From Haliclona indistincta (Eukaryota > Porifera > Demospongiae > Haplosclerida > Chalinidae), in contig OZ024785.1 of the NCBI GenBank assembly GCA_964017065.1, positions 4,998,588 to 5,062,587 on the forward strand: DNA of 64,000 nucleotides. The letters run 5' to 3'. Shown one piece after another: positions 23,501 through 35,553 of this stretch (the stretch's first letter is position 1; the number at the start of each line of letters is the position of its first letter). Position numbers and translations under genes: made by a program. A model generated the notes under the pieces. The model was not told the origin of the DNA. It searched no databases and saw only the letters and a program-made list of their open reading frames with translations.

Positions 23501-26500
23501 TCAATGCTTTCTCTGCTTGTGTCTATTACAAGTTGAACGCAAGGTGAAACACTGCCCACATATATCACACGAGTATAGTTTCTCTCCAGTGTGAGTTCGG
23601 ATGTGACTTCGCAAATCATTAGCACTATGTTTGGTAGAGTATGGACAATGAGGGCACTGGTGTACCTTAGCTTGATCAGTTGAATGCTTTGTACGCATAT
23701 GGTGAGAGAGACTACCTGGCTGAGCAAACCTCAGACCACATTCCTCACACGAGTATGGTTTCTCTCCAGTGTGAGTTCGGATGTGACGATGCAAATCTCC
23801 AGCACTATGTTTGGTAGAGTATGGACAATGAGGGCACTGGTGTACCTTAGCTTGTTCAGTTGAATGCTTTGTACGCATATGATAAGAGAGACTAGCTAAC
23901 TGAGCAAACCTCTGACCACATTCCTCACACGAGTATGGTTTCTCTCCAGTGTGAGTTCTGATGTGACGATGCAAATGTCCAGCACTATGTTTGGTAGAGT
24001 ATGGACAATGAGGGCACTGGTGTACCTTAGCTTGATCAGTTGAATGCTTTGAATGCTTTGTACGCATATGGTAAGAGAGACCAGCTGACCGAGTAAAGCT
24101 CTGACCACATTCCTCACACGAGTAAGGTTTCTCTCCAGTATGAGTTCGGATGTGACGATGCAAATCTCCAGCACTATGTTTGGTAGAGTATGGACAATGA
24201 GGGCACTGGTGTACCTTAGCTTGATCAGTTGAATGCCTTGTACGCATATGATAAGAAAGACTACCTGACTGAGCAAACCTCAGACCACATTCCTCACACG
24301 AGTATGGTTTCTCTCCAGTGTGAGTTCGGATGTGACGTTGCAAAATCGCATCACTATGTTTGGTAGAGTATGGACAATGAGGGCACTGGTGTACCTTAGC
24401 TTGATCAGTTGAATGCTTTGCACGCATATGGGTACTGAGACCAGCTGACTGAGCAAAGCATTGGCCACATTCCTCACACGAGTAAGGTTTCTCTCCAGTG
24501 TGAATACGGATATGATTTTGCAAATCTCTAGCACTATGTTTAGTAGAGTATGGACAATGAGGGCACTGGTGTACCTTAGTTTGATCAGTTGAATGCTTAG
24601 TACGCATATGATAAGAGAGACTAGCTGACTGAGTAAAGCTCCACCCACATTCCTCACATGAGTAAGGTTTCTCTCCAGTGTGAGTACGAATGTGACATTT
24701 CAAATGGTCAGATCTCTTTGCTACGTAAGGACAGTGAGGGCACTGATATGACTTGTTTCGACGAGGACGAGATGAACTTGATTTCGGATATTTCGACATT
24801 TCCGTAGTGTGCATGTAGGCTTGACTACTCGTTGCAGTACTGTGGTCAGAGATCACATCCTGTTCTACGGCCTGCAAAGCAAAACATGATTTTTATGAGG
24901 AAAGTAATCAATGCACTGCATATGCAAGCTGACCTCTTCACAATGTTGATCACTATCTTCATCATTTGTCACATCTTGTTCTACATTATCTGACATATCT
25001 TGGTCTTCTCCTGTCACTTTGTCCTCTTCAATCACCACCTCATGACTCATAGTCACACCCACATCACCGGCTTCACTACAACTAGTCTATTAGATAATAC
25101 AACGGCCTCACGATCACACTATAAACATGTACTTACAGGAAAGCGAGGGCACTGGTATTTCTCATCATTATTTTGCTGATACTCATGATCATCGGAGAAC
25201 GTTTTGCAATAAGCCTGTTTAGCGTTCTGCATACGACGATCTAATAATGCAAAATATTTAAAGTCGACAGTGTAAATCCATTTGTTGACTCACAAACAGT
25301 CTCTACTGTGACCAGTTCCAGGAGAGGGTTGAGTGAGTGTATCTGATCACTGACGACTGATAGCTCTTCAAATAGCTCACCCAGTCTCTGATAATAGAGA
25401 GAGGCAGTGCAGCAGACAGGGTGAGTAGGGTTGGTACCTTATCATGACTCTCACTGCTTTCCTCATCTCTCATCATGTGTATGCACACACACGTTACAAT
25501 GGAGTATCGTAGCTGTAGCAAGTACTGTAGATTCACATCACTCCACTCCTGTTGCTGCTCCTCAAGGCCACGGCTCTTCTTGTTGACTGCATCCTCTGTG
25601 ACCATCTGTATACACTCTGAACAGACCATCACAGTACATGCTAGTACAGTGTCTCAGCTAGCCACACCTTCCATAGTGTCCAAGATACTGATGGCTGCCT
25701 CTAAGTGTGTGTCCTGGTCTACAGTATTGAGCTCTGAGAACACATCATAGTACTTCTGTATGAGAGAGTCAACTATTGGCATGCCACACCCACTCGCTCA
25801 CCATGCCTATTGTCTCGATCCATTGTTCTTCATGATCGATCAATGATGACTGTGTCCTCCATCGATCCTCTAACTCCTTCAACTCTGACCTGGCCTTTGT
25901 CAATGTTTCTCTCACTTCTGTTTCCTCTACTCGTTGCTCTATCACACTGTTCTCCAGATGCCATATCCTCTCACCCAGCTGTTCTTGTCTCTCAAGGTTA
26001 GTGAACCTCTTTGTCTTCAGTTCATTCATTGTTGCTGTGAACTCCACATCATCTAGTTCACTCTTGAGTTTCTCTGTGTGAGTACACTAGTACATCAGTA
26101 TATTGTGTGACGTGTGTCTCTTACTGATCTTGTCTGCAATACTCTCATACACAGCTCTCTCCTGCTCCACAATCTCTTTCTCCTTCTCTACTAGCTCCAA
26201 TGCTTCAACATGTTGCTTCTCTAGTTCCTCAAGAGTCACTGTATCCTCTTCCTCCTGCTCTCTCCTCTTCACCAGCTCACAGTTCCTCACAGCTTCTTCA
26301 ACAGCCTCCTCTGTAAGTAGATAATGGTTGTTTACTTAAAATAGCAATTAAAAAATCTAGACTTGACAACAAAATTAATGTTTAACAAGTTGTAACAAGC
26401 ATCAAACATTTTTGATGTCTATCCAGGGACGTAACTAGGAATGATAGAGCGGAGGGGCAATGTATAGTAAAGTAAAGAATGCTCGCGCGGCGCCAAAAGC

Positions 26501-29500
26501 AAAATCTAATTAATATTCATGATATGACGTCATTTTGGCACATTCATTATTATTATTGTTTACTCTCTAAAAGCTAGTGCGATCCTACGGTGTCCTGAGT
26601 GGTCCCAGACCTTGAGCACTTTTTCTGGAGATACAGTGCGCTGATGATTAATATACCCAAGAGCGAGTGAGTCTAACCGTTGGCCTGTCATGGAGCTTCG
26701 ACACCAAGTCTTCAGGCGACGGAGAGCACTAAATGACCTTTCACAAGAGCAAGATCCCACAGGAAGACAAAGGAGAAGAAAAAGGATGGTGTCAATGTTG
26801 GGATAGTACATCTTGTGCTCTTGAGCCAATGTGCATGTAAAGAACAAATCTGCCAGCTGACTGTTGTCACTGTCTGCCGCTTTCACTATCTCATACATGT
26901 GTGTCTTCCAAGTTGCCACTTCATTTTGGAAGCTTGAGGGCTGTGGAAGAAATTCACAGAATTCTGTCTTGATTTTAACAACCATTTCTTCGGTGAGCTT
27001 GCTCGAGTTTGAGGGCAGGAGATGTGTTGCAAGTAGCGCACCCTCAAGATCTTCAGAAAATCTTGTTTTGAGATGTGAAATGGTGTGATCTAAAAATGCA
27101 TAGAAGTAAGCAATTCGGTAGTGGCTTTGTATATCCTGTACAGGAGGATTTGCACGGTTTCTTTGGACTCTAGCAGTTCTTTTCTTCTCAGGTTGAAGTC
27201 CAAGGTCTCTAGAAATCTCCAAAATCGACTGCCACAGCTTGGCAAACTTGTCAGCCTCTCTCTCCTTTTCTAAAGTCGTTATTAAACGTTGTGCCATCTT
27301 GTGGGCTTCATACAGATCACAATCCTTAGCTTGGAGAGCAACCGTGAGAGGTCTTGTGAACCCTAACACATGACGGCAGATAACGGCAGTGTGACAGTGA
27401 CCTAATTATAATGATTATTATAATGATTATTGATTGACTTCTAGAACATTCTAGAACTCTTGCACGTGTTTTGATAATTAATTATTCAAGTGACAAGAAC
27501 ATGGTGGCAGCGGTATAGTCAGAAGTCAAGACTGAGGACTCAAAGGCTATACGGACCGATAGAGCAAGACGCCATTTAGTTGGGTGGATGCTGAGGTCGG
27601 GGAAACGCTAAAAAATGTCAGAGGTAGCAGTTCTATTGAAAGTATGGATGGAAGAATCCAAGAAACAAGAGGAAAGACGCCAGGAAGACAGAAAGCTGTA
27701 CGAGGAAGAGCAGCGTAAAGCAGAGGAGAGACGTGCGGAAGAGCGAACGAGGTACGAAGAAGACGGAAAGCTGATGAAAGGCACGCAGAGGAGCTACGAA
27801 GGAGAGATGAAGAAGAGCGACGAAGAGAATTGGAGAGGCAGAAAGAGCGGGAAGAAGACAGAAAGAGGTACGAGGACCTGATCAAGGGAATACATGATCG
27901 CCGAGCGACGCGGATTGAGGTAGGACCAGAGTCATTGAAATTGACCAAGTTATTTGAGACAGAGGATGTCGAGGCTTTTCTGACAGCATTTGAGCGAGCA
28001 GTGGAGGCTCACGGCGTAGATCCAGACAAATGGGCTGTGTTGCTGGCACCGCAGCTGACAGGGAAGGCTCTTCTAGCATATGCAGCAATGGGGAACGAGG
28101 ATGCCAAGAAATATGAGCAAGTCAAAGAAGCGATTTTCAGACGCTATGACATCAATGAAGAAACGTACAGACGGAGATTTCGATCAGCGAGTTGGAGAAC
28201 CAATGAAACACCTGTGGAGATGATCACGCGGATTACGGACTTAACAGAGAAATGGCTGAAGTCGAGTGATTCAAGGGAGAAAGTCGTAGACAGCAGTTCA
28301 TCAATGTGTTGCCAGAAGAAGCTCGGATATGGGTGAAGGAACGCAAGCCAAAAACAAGCAAGGAAGCTGGGACGTTAGCAGAGGATTTTCGTCAAGCAAG
28401 GAAGGACACGTGGGAATCAGCAACTGGGAGATTCAACAAGAGATGCCATATTTGCAAGATGACAGGACATCTGGCAAGGGATTGTAAGCAACGTAAGCCA
28501 ACAGAGAGCAAGATGGAGCCAAAGAATCAGGAGGAGCCATCATGCCCGAATGACGAGGAGCAAAAGCCGAAGATTGTGTGCTTCAAATGTAAAGGTCGAG
28601 GACACATCGCAAGGAATTGTCCAAAAGCCTTGTTTTGCTATGGACAGGAACGACAGAGCAGAAGATCAGGAAAACTGTTGTTACGTGGAGAAGTGGAAGG
28701 ACATTCAGTCGAGGACATTCAGCTAGACACAGGTTGCACAAGAACAGATGTGAGGAGTGACCTTGTGGACAAGGAGAAAATTGCCAGGGAAGAGATCGTC
28801 ACAATCCAGTGCGCTCATGGTGATATCGTATCTTATCCGGTAGCTACTGTGGAGATCGTAGTGGATGGGAAGCAGATCACAGTGGAGGCAGCAGTGTCGG
28901 ACACTCTACCCAGATCGGTTTTGTTAGGAACTGACGTACAGGAGCTTTCGGAGTTACTCACTCAGCCTACAGCAGATAAGGAAAGTGGTTTTGTTGTGTT
29001 AACAAGGAACAGAGCTCGCCAACAGCAGCAAGAGGAGGAAGAGCGACAGCAGAGAGAGAAGGAGTCAGGAGTTAAACCCACTAGCCTGGAGAGTCTGGGA
29101 GGATCTGAAGCTGAGGAGCAAGATGGAGAAGAGGACCTTAATGGATCGGAGAACATGGAACGGGAAGCAGAGAGACTGGATGAGGAGCCAGGAGAGTATG
29201 GGAATGAAGATTATCTACTCACGGAGTACGGATTTGCCGATGATATTTTCTTGCAGAGCAACAAGGAGAAGAAGTATCTGTCAAGAGCACAGAAGAGAGA
29301 AGGAAGACTACAGCATGCCAGAGCAGAGAAGACCACAGGAAGAGATTGGGTACTTGGATTATCGCGAGAGGAACTAAGACGTTTGCAGGAGAAGGACAAG
29401 ACCCTTCAGAATCTAGACAAGGGAACACATGGACAGATGTTCTTTAAGAAGAATGGACTACTTTACCGTCGGTGGCAACCACGACAGCAGACAGCGGAAC

Positions 29501-32500
29501 CAGTTGAGCAGCTTGTTTTACCGCAAGCTTGCCGGAAGCCAGTACTAGAGTTGGCACATACCATACCGTTAGCAGGACACATGGGGAGGGACAAGACGGC
29601 ACGTAGAGTACAGCAACGATTCTACTGGCCGACTCTCTTCAAAGATGTAGCCGACTATTGCCAGAAAACCGACACACAAGGTCAGAGAAGAGTGCCACTG
29701 GTGCCACTACCAATTGTCCAGGAACCGTTTGAGAGAATCGCTATGGACATCGTGGGGCCATTGACACGCAGTCGGAAAGGAAACCGCTATATTCTTGTAG
29801 TTTGTGACTACGCAACACGATTTCCAGAAGCCATCCCTTTACGGAGTATTGATGCAGAGACAGTTGCAGAGGAGCTCATCACCGTATTTTCCAGATATGG
29901 AATCCCCGGGGAAATTCTTTCAGACCAAGGATCTAATTTCATGTCGCAGTTGGTGCAGGAACTGTACAGGCTGATGAAAGTACGCCCAATTCGCACGTCG
30001 CCCTACCATCTTCAAACAGATGGTCTGGTGGAAAGATTCAATCGGACACTCAAGTCGATGTTACGAAGATTGGTGAAGGAAGAAGGTCGTGACTGGGACA
30101 AGTTTGTACCCTACGTTCTATTTGCTTATCGAGAGGTGCCCAGACCACAACAGGATTCTCACCCTTTGAGCTACTCTTTGGAAGAGAAGTGAGAGGACCT
30201 TTGGATGTCTTAAAAGAAGAGTGGGAAGCCAGCGAGAAGAGCAAGGAGAGCGTAATATCACACATTCTGGAGATACGAGAGAGGATGGAAGCGATGCAAG
30301 AGGTTGTGAGAGAAAATGTGGAGGAAGTGCAGAAGAAACAGAAAAAGTGGTATGATAGGACAGCTAGAGACACACGACTCAAGCCGGACGACAAAGTCTT
30401 GGTTTTACTACCAACATCTACCAACAAGCTGCTAGCACAGTGGAAGGGACCGTACAAGGTAATTCGGAAGATTGGAAAGGTGAATTACGAGATACAAATG
30501 TCAGGGAAGAAGAAGAAAGTTTTTCATGCGAACATGCTAAAGCAATGGCATGAGGCTACAGCTAACTATTTTTGTGAGGAGCTCGAGGAGTCTGTCGGAG
30601 AGGAGGATCTGATAGTTTGGGAGCATCAGGAAATCTCATCGGTGAAGATCAATGGAAGCCTCAAGAAGACTCAACGGAAACAATTGGAGCAGACACTTCA
30701 TCAGTTTAGGGAAGTGCTGAGAGACAAGCCGGGACAAACTGCCGTTACGGAGCACCACATCAACACAAAGTCAAGCCGACCTGTGAGACAAACACCATAT
30801 CGGATCCCATTTGCATATAGAGCAGCTGTTGATCAGGAACTGAAAGATATGGTGAAGGAGGGTGTGATCGAACCATCAAGGAGTAGCTGAGCATCGCCAA
30901 TGGTGATTGTGAAAAAGAAGGACAACTCGTTAAGGATTTGTGTGGATTACAGAAAGCTGAATGCCGAGACAGAGATTGATGCGTACCCAATGCCCAGGAT
31001 CGACGACATACTGGATCAAATTGGACAAGCAAAGTACTTGTCAACCCTTGACCTAGCCAGGGGCTACTGGCAAGTACCCGTGGCGAAAGAAGACCAGCAT
31101 AAGACAGCTTTTGTGACACCATTTGGGCTGTATCAATTCACGGTCATGCCATTTGGCCTCAGTGGAGCGCCTGCCACATTCCAGCGTCTTATGGATCACA
31201 TGACAGATGGAATCCACCACTTTGCTCATGCGTACTTGGATGACCTTATAATCTTCAGTTCTACGTGGGAGGAACACTTGGAGCATCTGTCGGTCATATT
31301 TTATACTTGCAAGATTGAAGGAGGCTGGATTGTCGGTGAAACCCTCGAAGTGTCAGTTTGCGGTGTCTGAATGTGTGTATTTGGGTCATGTGATTGGAGG
31401 TGGAAAAGTCATGCCAGTTCAAGACAAGTTGGAAGCAATCAACTCATTTCCTGTGCCAGTGGGAAAGAAAGATGTGCGCTCATTCTTAGGACTGGCGGGG
31501 TACTACAGAAGGTTTATTCCGGATTTTGCTACGATAGCAGCACCACTCACTGATTTGACGAAGTCATCCAAACCGCAAAGAGTGAATTGGACCAGAAAAT
31601 GTGGAGAAGCTTTTGGGAAACCAAAGGCAGCGCTGAGTTCATACCCTGTTCTTTGCAGCCCAGATTTTACCTGTCCTTTTGTGCTACAGACCGACACATC
31701 TGACGTCGGAATTGGTGCTGTTTTAAGCCAACGTGACAATGAAGGACTGGACCATCCTATTTCTTACTTCAGCCGTAAGCTACTCCCCAGAGAATGCAAC
31801 TATTCCACCATCGAGAAAGAATGTTTGGCTATCAAATTGAGTGTAGAAGTTTTCCAAGTGTACCTGACGGGTAGGCCTTTCACCATACAGACAGATCACA
31901 GAGCGTTACAGTGGCTTGACAACATGAAAGACTCTCGTAGCCGTCTAACTCGCTGGAGCCTGTCACTACAGCCGTTCAAGTTCACTGTTGAGCATCGCAA
32001 GGGTAGAGACAATGCTAACGCTGACACTCTCTCAAGGATTGGTACTCCGTGCTTCGCACATGAGAAGAAGGGAGAAGTGTGACAGTGACCTAATTATAAT
32101 GATTATTATAATGATTATTGATTGACTTCTAGAACATTCTAGAACTCTTGCACGTGTTTTGATAATTAATTATTCAAGTGACAAGAATATTGTTACAGGC
32201 AGACACGAAGGATTCAAAAGAAAGAAGGCGATTAAGATAGGAATCTGCGTCATGAGCACTTTGTCCAGAAGAAGAATCCCGCACTTCCTCTACTGCTTCA
32301 CACACTGCTCTGTAGTTGCGTAGAAGACAATCAATCGAGTCAACTCGCGCTAGCCATCGTGTTTCAGAGAGAACAGGAATCCCTCTGTACTTTGTTCGAG
32401 TGTGTTCAAGTGGATTACTCTCATTAGGACTATCTACATCAGCAAACAGATCTTCTTGAGCTGATGACTACAGGTGTTTGCGAAGAATATGCTTCCTCTT

Positions 32501-34626
32501 TGGTGAGTATTTAAAGAAAAGAGTAAGTGACTTCAAAGTATCCATGAAGTTCCTGATATCAGGAACAGCATTGCAACTAGCAACTACAACTAGGTTGAGA
32601 GCATGATTTCGACAATGCGTTAGATACCGTGCATTGGGATAGAGGTCTTTAAGTCGTGTGGATACACCAGAGACATGCCCAGCCATAGTCGCAGCCCCAT
32701 CAAACCCCTTCCCAACCAACTTCGACATATTCAGCCTATTAGCTGTTGTAAAATCTACAATTGCTGATGTGATGTCTTGTGCGCCAGTTACAGGGAGAGA
32801 GCTAAAGCCAATAAACTCTTCACATACTTCGAAGCCTGTACACGTTAGTCGAACGTAGCGAACACATATGCTCAGTTGTTCTATTGCCGATACATCAGCA
32901 GTTTCATCTGCCATCAGGCTCCAAAAGGGAGAGGCATTACACTCCTCAACTATTGATTGACGAATGAGGTCACCGCTGATTACTATAAACAAATACCTTG
33001 CATTCCTTGATGAACTTTGCAGATGAGACTTTAATTCAGAGTTGTACTCACTGAGGAAGTCGATTAGCATCGAAAAATTACCATTCTCCCTCTTGGTACT
33101 TTTGTCCCAGTCACTGCCTCTCAGTCCTAACCCTTGCTTCACTAGAAACTGAATGCAATCAATGATTGCCAATAAAGCTCTTGTGTTATTCTGGACCTGC
33201 CTGTCATACTCCTCACTAAGCTGAGACCTAATTGAGGGCTCTTCCTTATTCATTACAGCGATGAACCTTGCAGCTTTCTCAGATGACTCTTTGTGGGATT
33301 GTGACTCAGCATGACGATTCAGTTTGCCACGGGAACCAACAGCATTCTTCCAGTTGCGGCAGGGTAAAGAAACAAACTCATTATTAAATCTTGCTCGGCT
33401 GAACAGAAAACATGAAGCACAGAAAACACCATCTTTGGAAACAGAGTAACGGATCCAAGAGAATTTTTGATTCCAGTGTGGTTGAAAACGTCGCTTTTGA
33501 TTGTTTACTGGATACTGCTTAAGCGGAGCTGGTACAACAGTGAGAATCTGCTACTTCTGATCATCAGAGAGCGAGGAAGGAGGCGGACATGTGCTCAGGT
33601 CAGTAAGATCAACAGAGAGAATTGGTAGAGCAGAAGTTCTTGTTTCAGTTATCTCGGCGGATGAAGTACTAGAGTGATCAATTGAGTCAGTCTCAATACA
33701 GTCTTCAGTCTCAGTAAGTGAAGCTGCACTAGCATTACAATCTTCTTCGGAGCTGAATGAAGCAGGAGCTACGTCCACTGTGGATTCAGCTGCGATGCTG
33801 CTGGTGGAAGGAGCAAGATCTGCTGTGGAGCTAACAATTGAACATGATCCTTTACTGCAGTTTAAAACATTATAATTGTACCTGCTCTGTGATGATTTTT
33901 GCTTCTTGGCTGGTCTAAAAAAACCAGTGATAGGCCTTGTACTAACAGTTGGTCTCTTGGGAGCCATGCTAAATACCACGTTTTCTCAACAGATATGAAT
34001 AAATTATAACATTTACACATGCAGTAATAATTATGATACCGCCCATAACAAAGATGGCTCGCAACGTACGTTAATCGCTGAGTGTGTCACTACTAGACTT
34101 ACTCTACCGTAGTTACCCTAGTTGCCCTACCGTAGTTACGCCACTGCTATCTACCTGAGCATTGTTCACATTTCTTCAACTCCTCTCTCATCCTATCTTT
34201 CTCTCCCTCCACTAAACTATTCAAGTAGCTCTTGTAAGCTCTGCCATACTCATCCAGTGCTGGTGTTTGTGGAACCAGTCGACCATAGTTGTAAGCAAGG
34301 TCAAGATGGTTGAGTACTTTAGTGGGTGTAACTGTAGGGAGGTTGTGAGTATGAGCTAGTGAGAGGACCTGGTCAATCTTGGCTAGCAGTTGTTGAGGTA
34401 TGGCTGAAGAGGAGATAGTTTGAGTTGTTTCACCATACTATAACCAGCTAGCTTGCTAACCATCGCCACGTGTAGCTGATGACTTCACGGTTTCTTCTAC
34501 ATTGACGCGTCTAGCGGACAGATCGTTCCCTATACGATGAGGAAAACGTTACTAGTACACTATACACGAGACAGACTTACCAGATCTGCTCAACAGCTCG
34601 GTACTACAGCAACTTGCGAAAGACAT
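23501..34626 (-). CDS. Ten-exon coiled-coil C2H2 zinc-finger protein, paralogue C (913 aa, 14 fingers)
   Basis: Exons: 34581-34626, 34155-34403, then, beyond a 7.7-kb transposon in intron 2, 26125-26310, 25802-26073, 25668-25755, 25438-25616, 25294-25387, 25137-25240, 24934-25086, 23501-24871. The total is 2742 nt, open, with the same phases as A. The first exon reads MSFASCCSTEL. Exon 8 is the short form (104 nt), shared with D. The last exon has seven finger pairs, 14 C2H2 fingers, and the normal end with [12 protein letters not shown] and KQRKH. One linker has a 9-bp duplication (HSKHS). The hAT insertion leaves the donor GT and three intron bases (GTA) before its target duplication. The coding sequence is the best preserved of the four; whether the enlarged intron is spliced is unknown. 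Confidence 0.82.
27390..27501 (+). repeat. Left LTR of the gypsy element
   Basis: 112 bp, TG...CA ends. Near-identical to 32078-32197 apart from an 8-bp gap close to the 3' end (gaaca here, gaatattgttaca in the right LTR). Confidence 0.9.
27502..27514 (+). promoter_or_regulatory. Primer-binding site of the gypsy element
   Basis: TGGTGGCAGCGGT immediately follows the left LTR. It begins with TGG, as expected for pairing with a tRNA CCA end. The tRNA was not identified. Confidence 0.7.
27615..28640 (+). pseudogene. gag: gag of the gypsy element, with SCAN-like capsid part
   Basis: Three frames (27615-27881, 27830-28336, 28306 onward) make up one gag. First comes a Glu/Arg/Lys-rich coiled-coil segment, then a capsid region (LFETEDVEAFLTAFER, LAPQLTGKALLAYAAM). 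Next is a block resembling the SCAN domain (RRRFRSA, LTEKWL, then QQFINVLPEEARIWV and EAGTLAEDF across the frame change near 28300). Two zinc knuckles of C-x2-C-x4-H-x4-C type end it (RCHICKMTGHLARDC, VCFKCKGRGHIARNC). SCAN domains of vertebrate zinc-finger proteins have been proposed to derive from Gmr1-like gag, which fits the pol order here. Frameshifted near 27850 and 28300. Confidence 0.82.
28641..30600 (+). pseudogene. pol: Protease and integrase region of the gypsy element
   Basis: The aspartic protease motif is LDTGCTRTDV (near 28725) with a later LLGTDV. An acidic Glu/Gln-rich linker follows (about 29020-29280). Integrase starts with a His/Cys zinc-binding region (AHTIPLAGHMGRDKTARR, FYWP); one expected Cys is missing at YCQKTDTQ. 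The catalytic D, D, E can be placed in MDIVGPL, LSDQGSNF and GLVERFN. After a frameshift near 30180 the frame continues at 30189 with a GPY/F-type module (WKGPYKVIRKIG). Integrase lying upstream of RT is the unusual feature. Confidence 0.85.
30601..32082 (+). pseudogene. pol: Reverse transcriptase and RNase H region of the gypsy element
   Basis: RT begins in the frame ending at 30890 (RQTPYRIPFAYRAAV, EGVIEPSRSS). A TGA stop interrupts it at 30888-30890, and it goes on in the same frame (RICVDYRKLN, LDLARGYWQVPV, FGLSGAPATFQRLM, catalytic YLDD). A frameshift near 31315 moves to the last frame with YLGHVI and FLGLAGYYRRFI. RNase H follows (LQTDTSDVGIGAVL, STIEKECLAI, TDHRALQWL) and ends HRKGRDNANADTLSR. 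The stop codon at about 32080 overlaps the start of the right LTR, so RNase H is the last domain. Confidence 0.88.
32062..32077 (+). promoter_or_regulatory. Polypurine tract of the gypsy element
   Basis: An uninterrupted run of 16 purines ends directly at the first base of the right LTR, as expected for the plus-strand primer. Confidence 0.85.
32078..32197 (+). repeat. Right LTR of the gypsy element
   Basis: 120 bp, TG...CA, followed by the GGCAG target duplication at 32198-32202, after which the hAT reading frame resumes. Confidence 0.9.
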
Positions 34627-35029
34627 GGACTCGAGGCTCAAACACGCGTCACGTAAACTGAAAAGTGGGTGTGTCGTATGCGCGCGAAATTCAAGCATGC
34701 AATGAGTGGTTGTAGTGCTAGCGAACTATGTCATGGCATAGCATAGATAATACAGTACGGTCATGGTAAGGCCCCTTGGTCATGGTGACTCTTTACCTTT
34801 CCTGGTATCGTCTATTTCTCACTAATAGTATTTCAGTAAGATATTCTTCTGCGGACCTCATATGTAGTACTAAATCAAAACACACTATCATACAATGCAA
34901 ATTCGTTTGACATTATTCTCATAATAGAATCTGTTCATTTTGAATCAGTTATTGTTTATCACGTACAACATGGCAGCTGTGAGATAGCCAAGTCAATTTT
35001 TGTAGTTCTTCATTTGAGGGTTAATGGTC

Positions 35030-35325
35030 CCCACTGCTGTGATCCAATAGTAAGATTAGTACAATTGATGGTTTCTAATGATAAATTGTTCCTAAGTTGG
35101 GTAACAGAACAGAAGAAAGAATATTTATATTGACTAGTGTGAACAAAAGGAATTTTAAATTGAAACACTAGATCCTTATTCTTGAAAGAGATAAAAGAGG
35201 AGGAAGATCAGGAGGAAAATAAACAATAATTATTGTGAAAATTTTTTAAAGAGAGCGGTCACGGACTGGAAAGATCGGTGGTCTTGAAGAGATTGTACAT
35301 GTAGCTAAGACAGATCAAGAATGTG
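35030..35325 (-). mobile_element. LINE 3' end fragment (CR1/L2-type RT tail), second copy
   Basis: Same degenerate RT tail as at 13020-13335, at the same relative position upstream of the EGF/TM exons. Confidence 0.6.
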
Positions 35326-35553
35326 TTCCAGCTAGTGTAGTGTCTTGTCACTCCAGCTAGTGATTCCAATCCATAATATACGCTACTATCTTTATGCTGC
35401 TTGAATTATGACATTGCATGAGCCACACCCAACAGTCAAATTCATGTGTTGGTATTCCTTATTGATTATTAAAATTCATAAACACGATAACAATAATCAT
35501 TATGTGAGATACACTATCTGGGGACTATGTACCTAAACACTACACAGATCTGA

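Larger units (their letters stand above)
27390..32197 (+). mobile_element. Ty3/gypsy LTR retrotransposon with Gmr1-type gene order
   Basis: The short LTRs begin TGTGACAGTGACC and end in CA: 27390-27501 (112 bp) and 32078-32197 (120 bp). A primer-binding site follows the left LTR at 27502, and a purine tract (GAGAAGAAGGGAGAAG, 32062-32077) precedes the right one. The 5-bp target duplication is GGCAG (27385-27389 and 32198-32202), inside the hAT transposase gene. Internal order is gag - protease - integrase - RT - RNase H, i.e. integrase before RT as in the Gmr1 group, instead of after RNase H. Several frameshifts and one stop make this copy inactive. The LTRs differ by one 8-bp gap and little else, so the insertion looks fairly young. 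Confidence 0.9.
26560..33979 (-). pseudogene. hAT transposase, ~868 codons, two stops and a gypsy insertion
   Basis: One continuous frame, from 33979 to 33551, then 33550-32471, 32467-32198, and after the gypsy element 27384-26560. The start (33979) reads MVFSMAPKRPTVSTRP with a Ser/Thr-rich tail. It is followed by a TTF-type zinc-finger region (HWNQKFSWIRY, CASCFLFSR), a DUF4371-like block (MADETADVSAIEQLSI, GKGFDGAATMAG, THCRNHALNLVV), SETRWLARV, and the dimerisation motif (CSCERSFSALRRLK). This is the layout of ZMYM1-like and '52 kDa repressor'-like hAT proteins. Breaks: TAG stops at 33551-33553 and 32468-32470, plus the LTR element, whose GGCAG duplication rejoins the frame exactly. It is an inactive element. 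Confidence 0.88.
26424..34146 (-). mobile_element. hAT DNA transposon (ZMYM/DUF4371 type) carrying a nested gypsy element
   Basis: The terminal inverted repeats are CAGGGACGTAACTAGG at 26424 and the complement of CGTAGTTACGCCACTG ending at 34146. A 5-bp duplication CTATC flanks them (26419-26423 and 34147-34151). Without the gypsy insertion the element is about 2.9 kb. It sits in intron 2 of zinc-finger gene C, 3 bases beyond the donor GT plus A, in the same orientation as the gene. The transposase is broken (separate entry). The 250-bp MITE at 2666-2915 has the same kind of ends and duplication. Confidence 0.88.
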
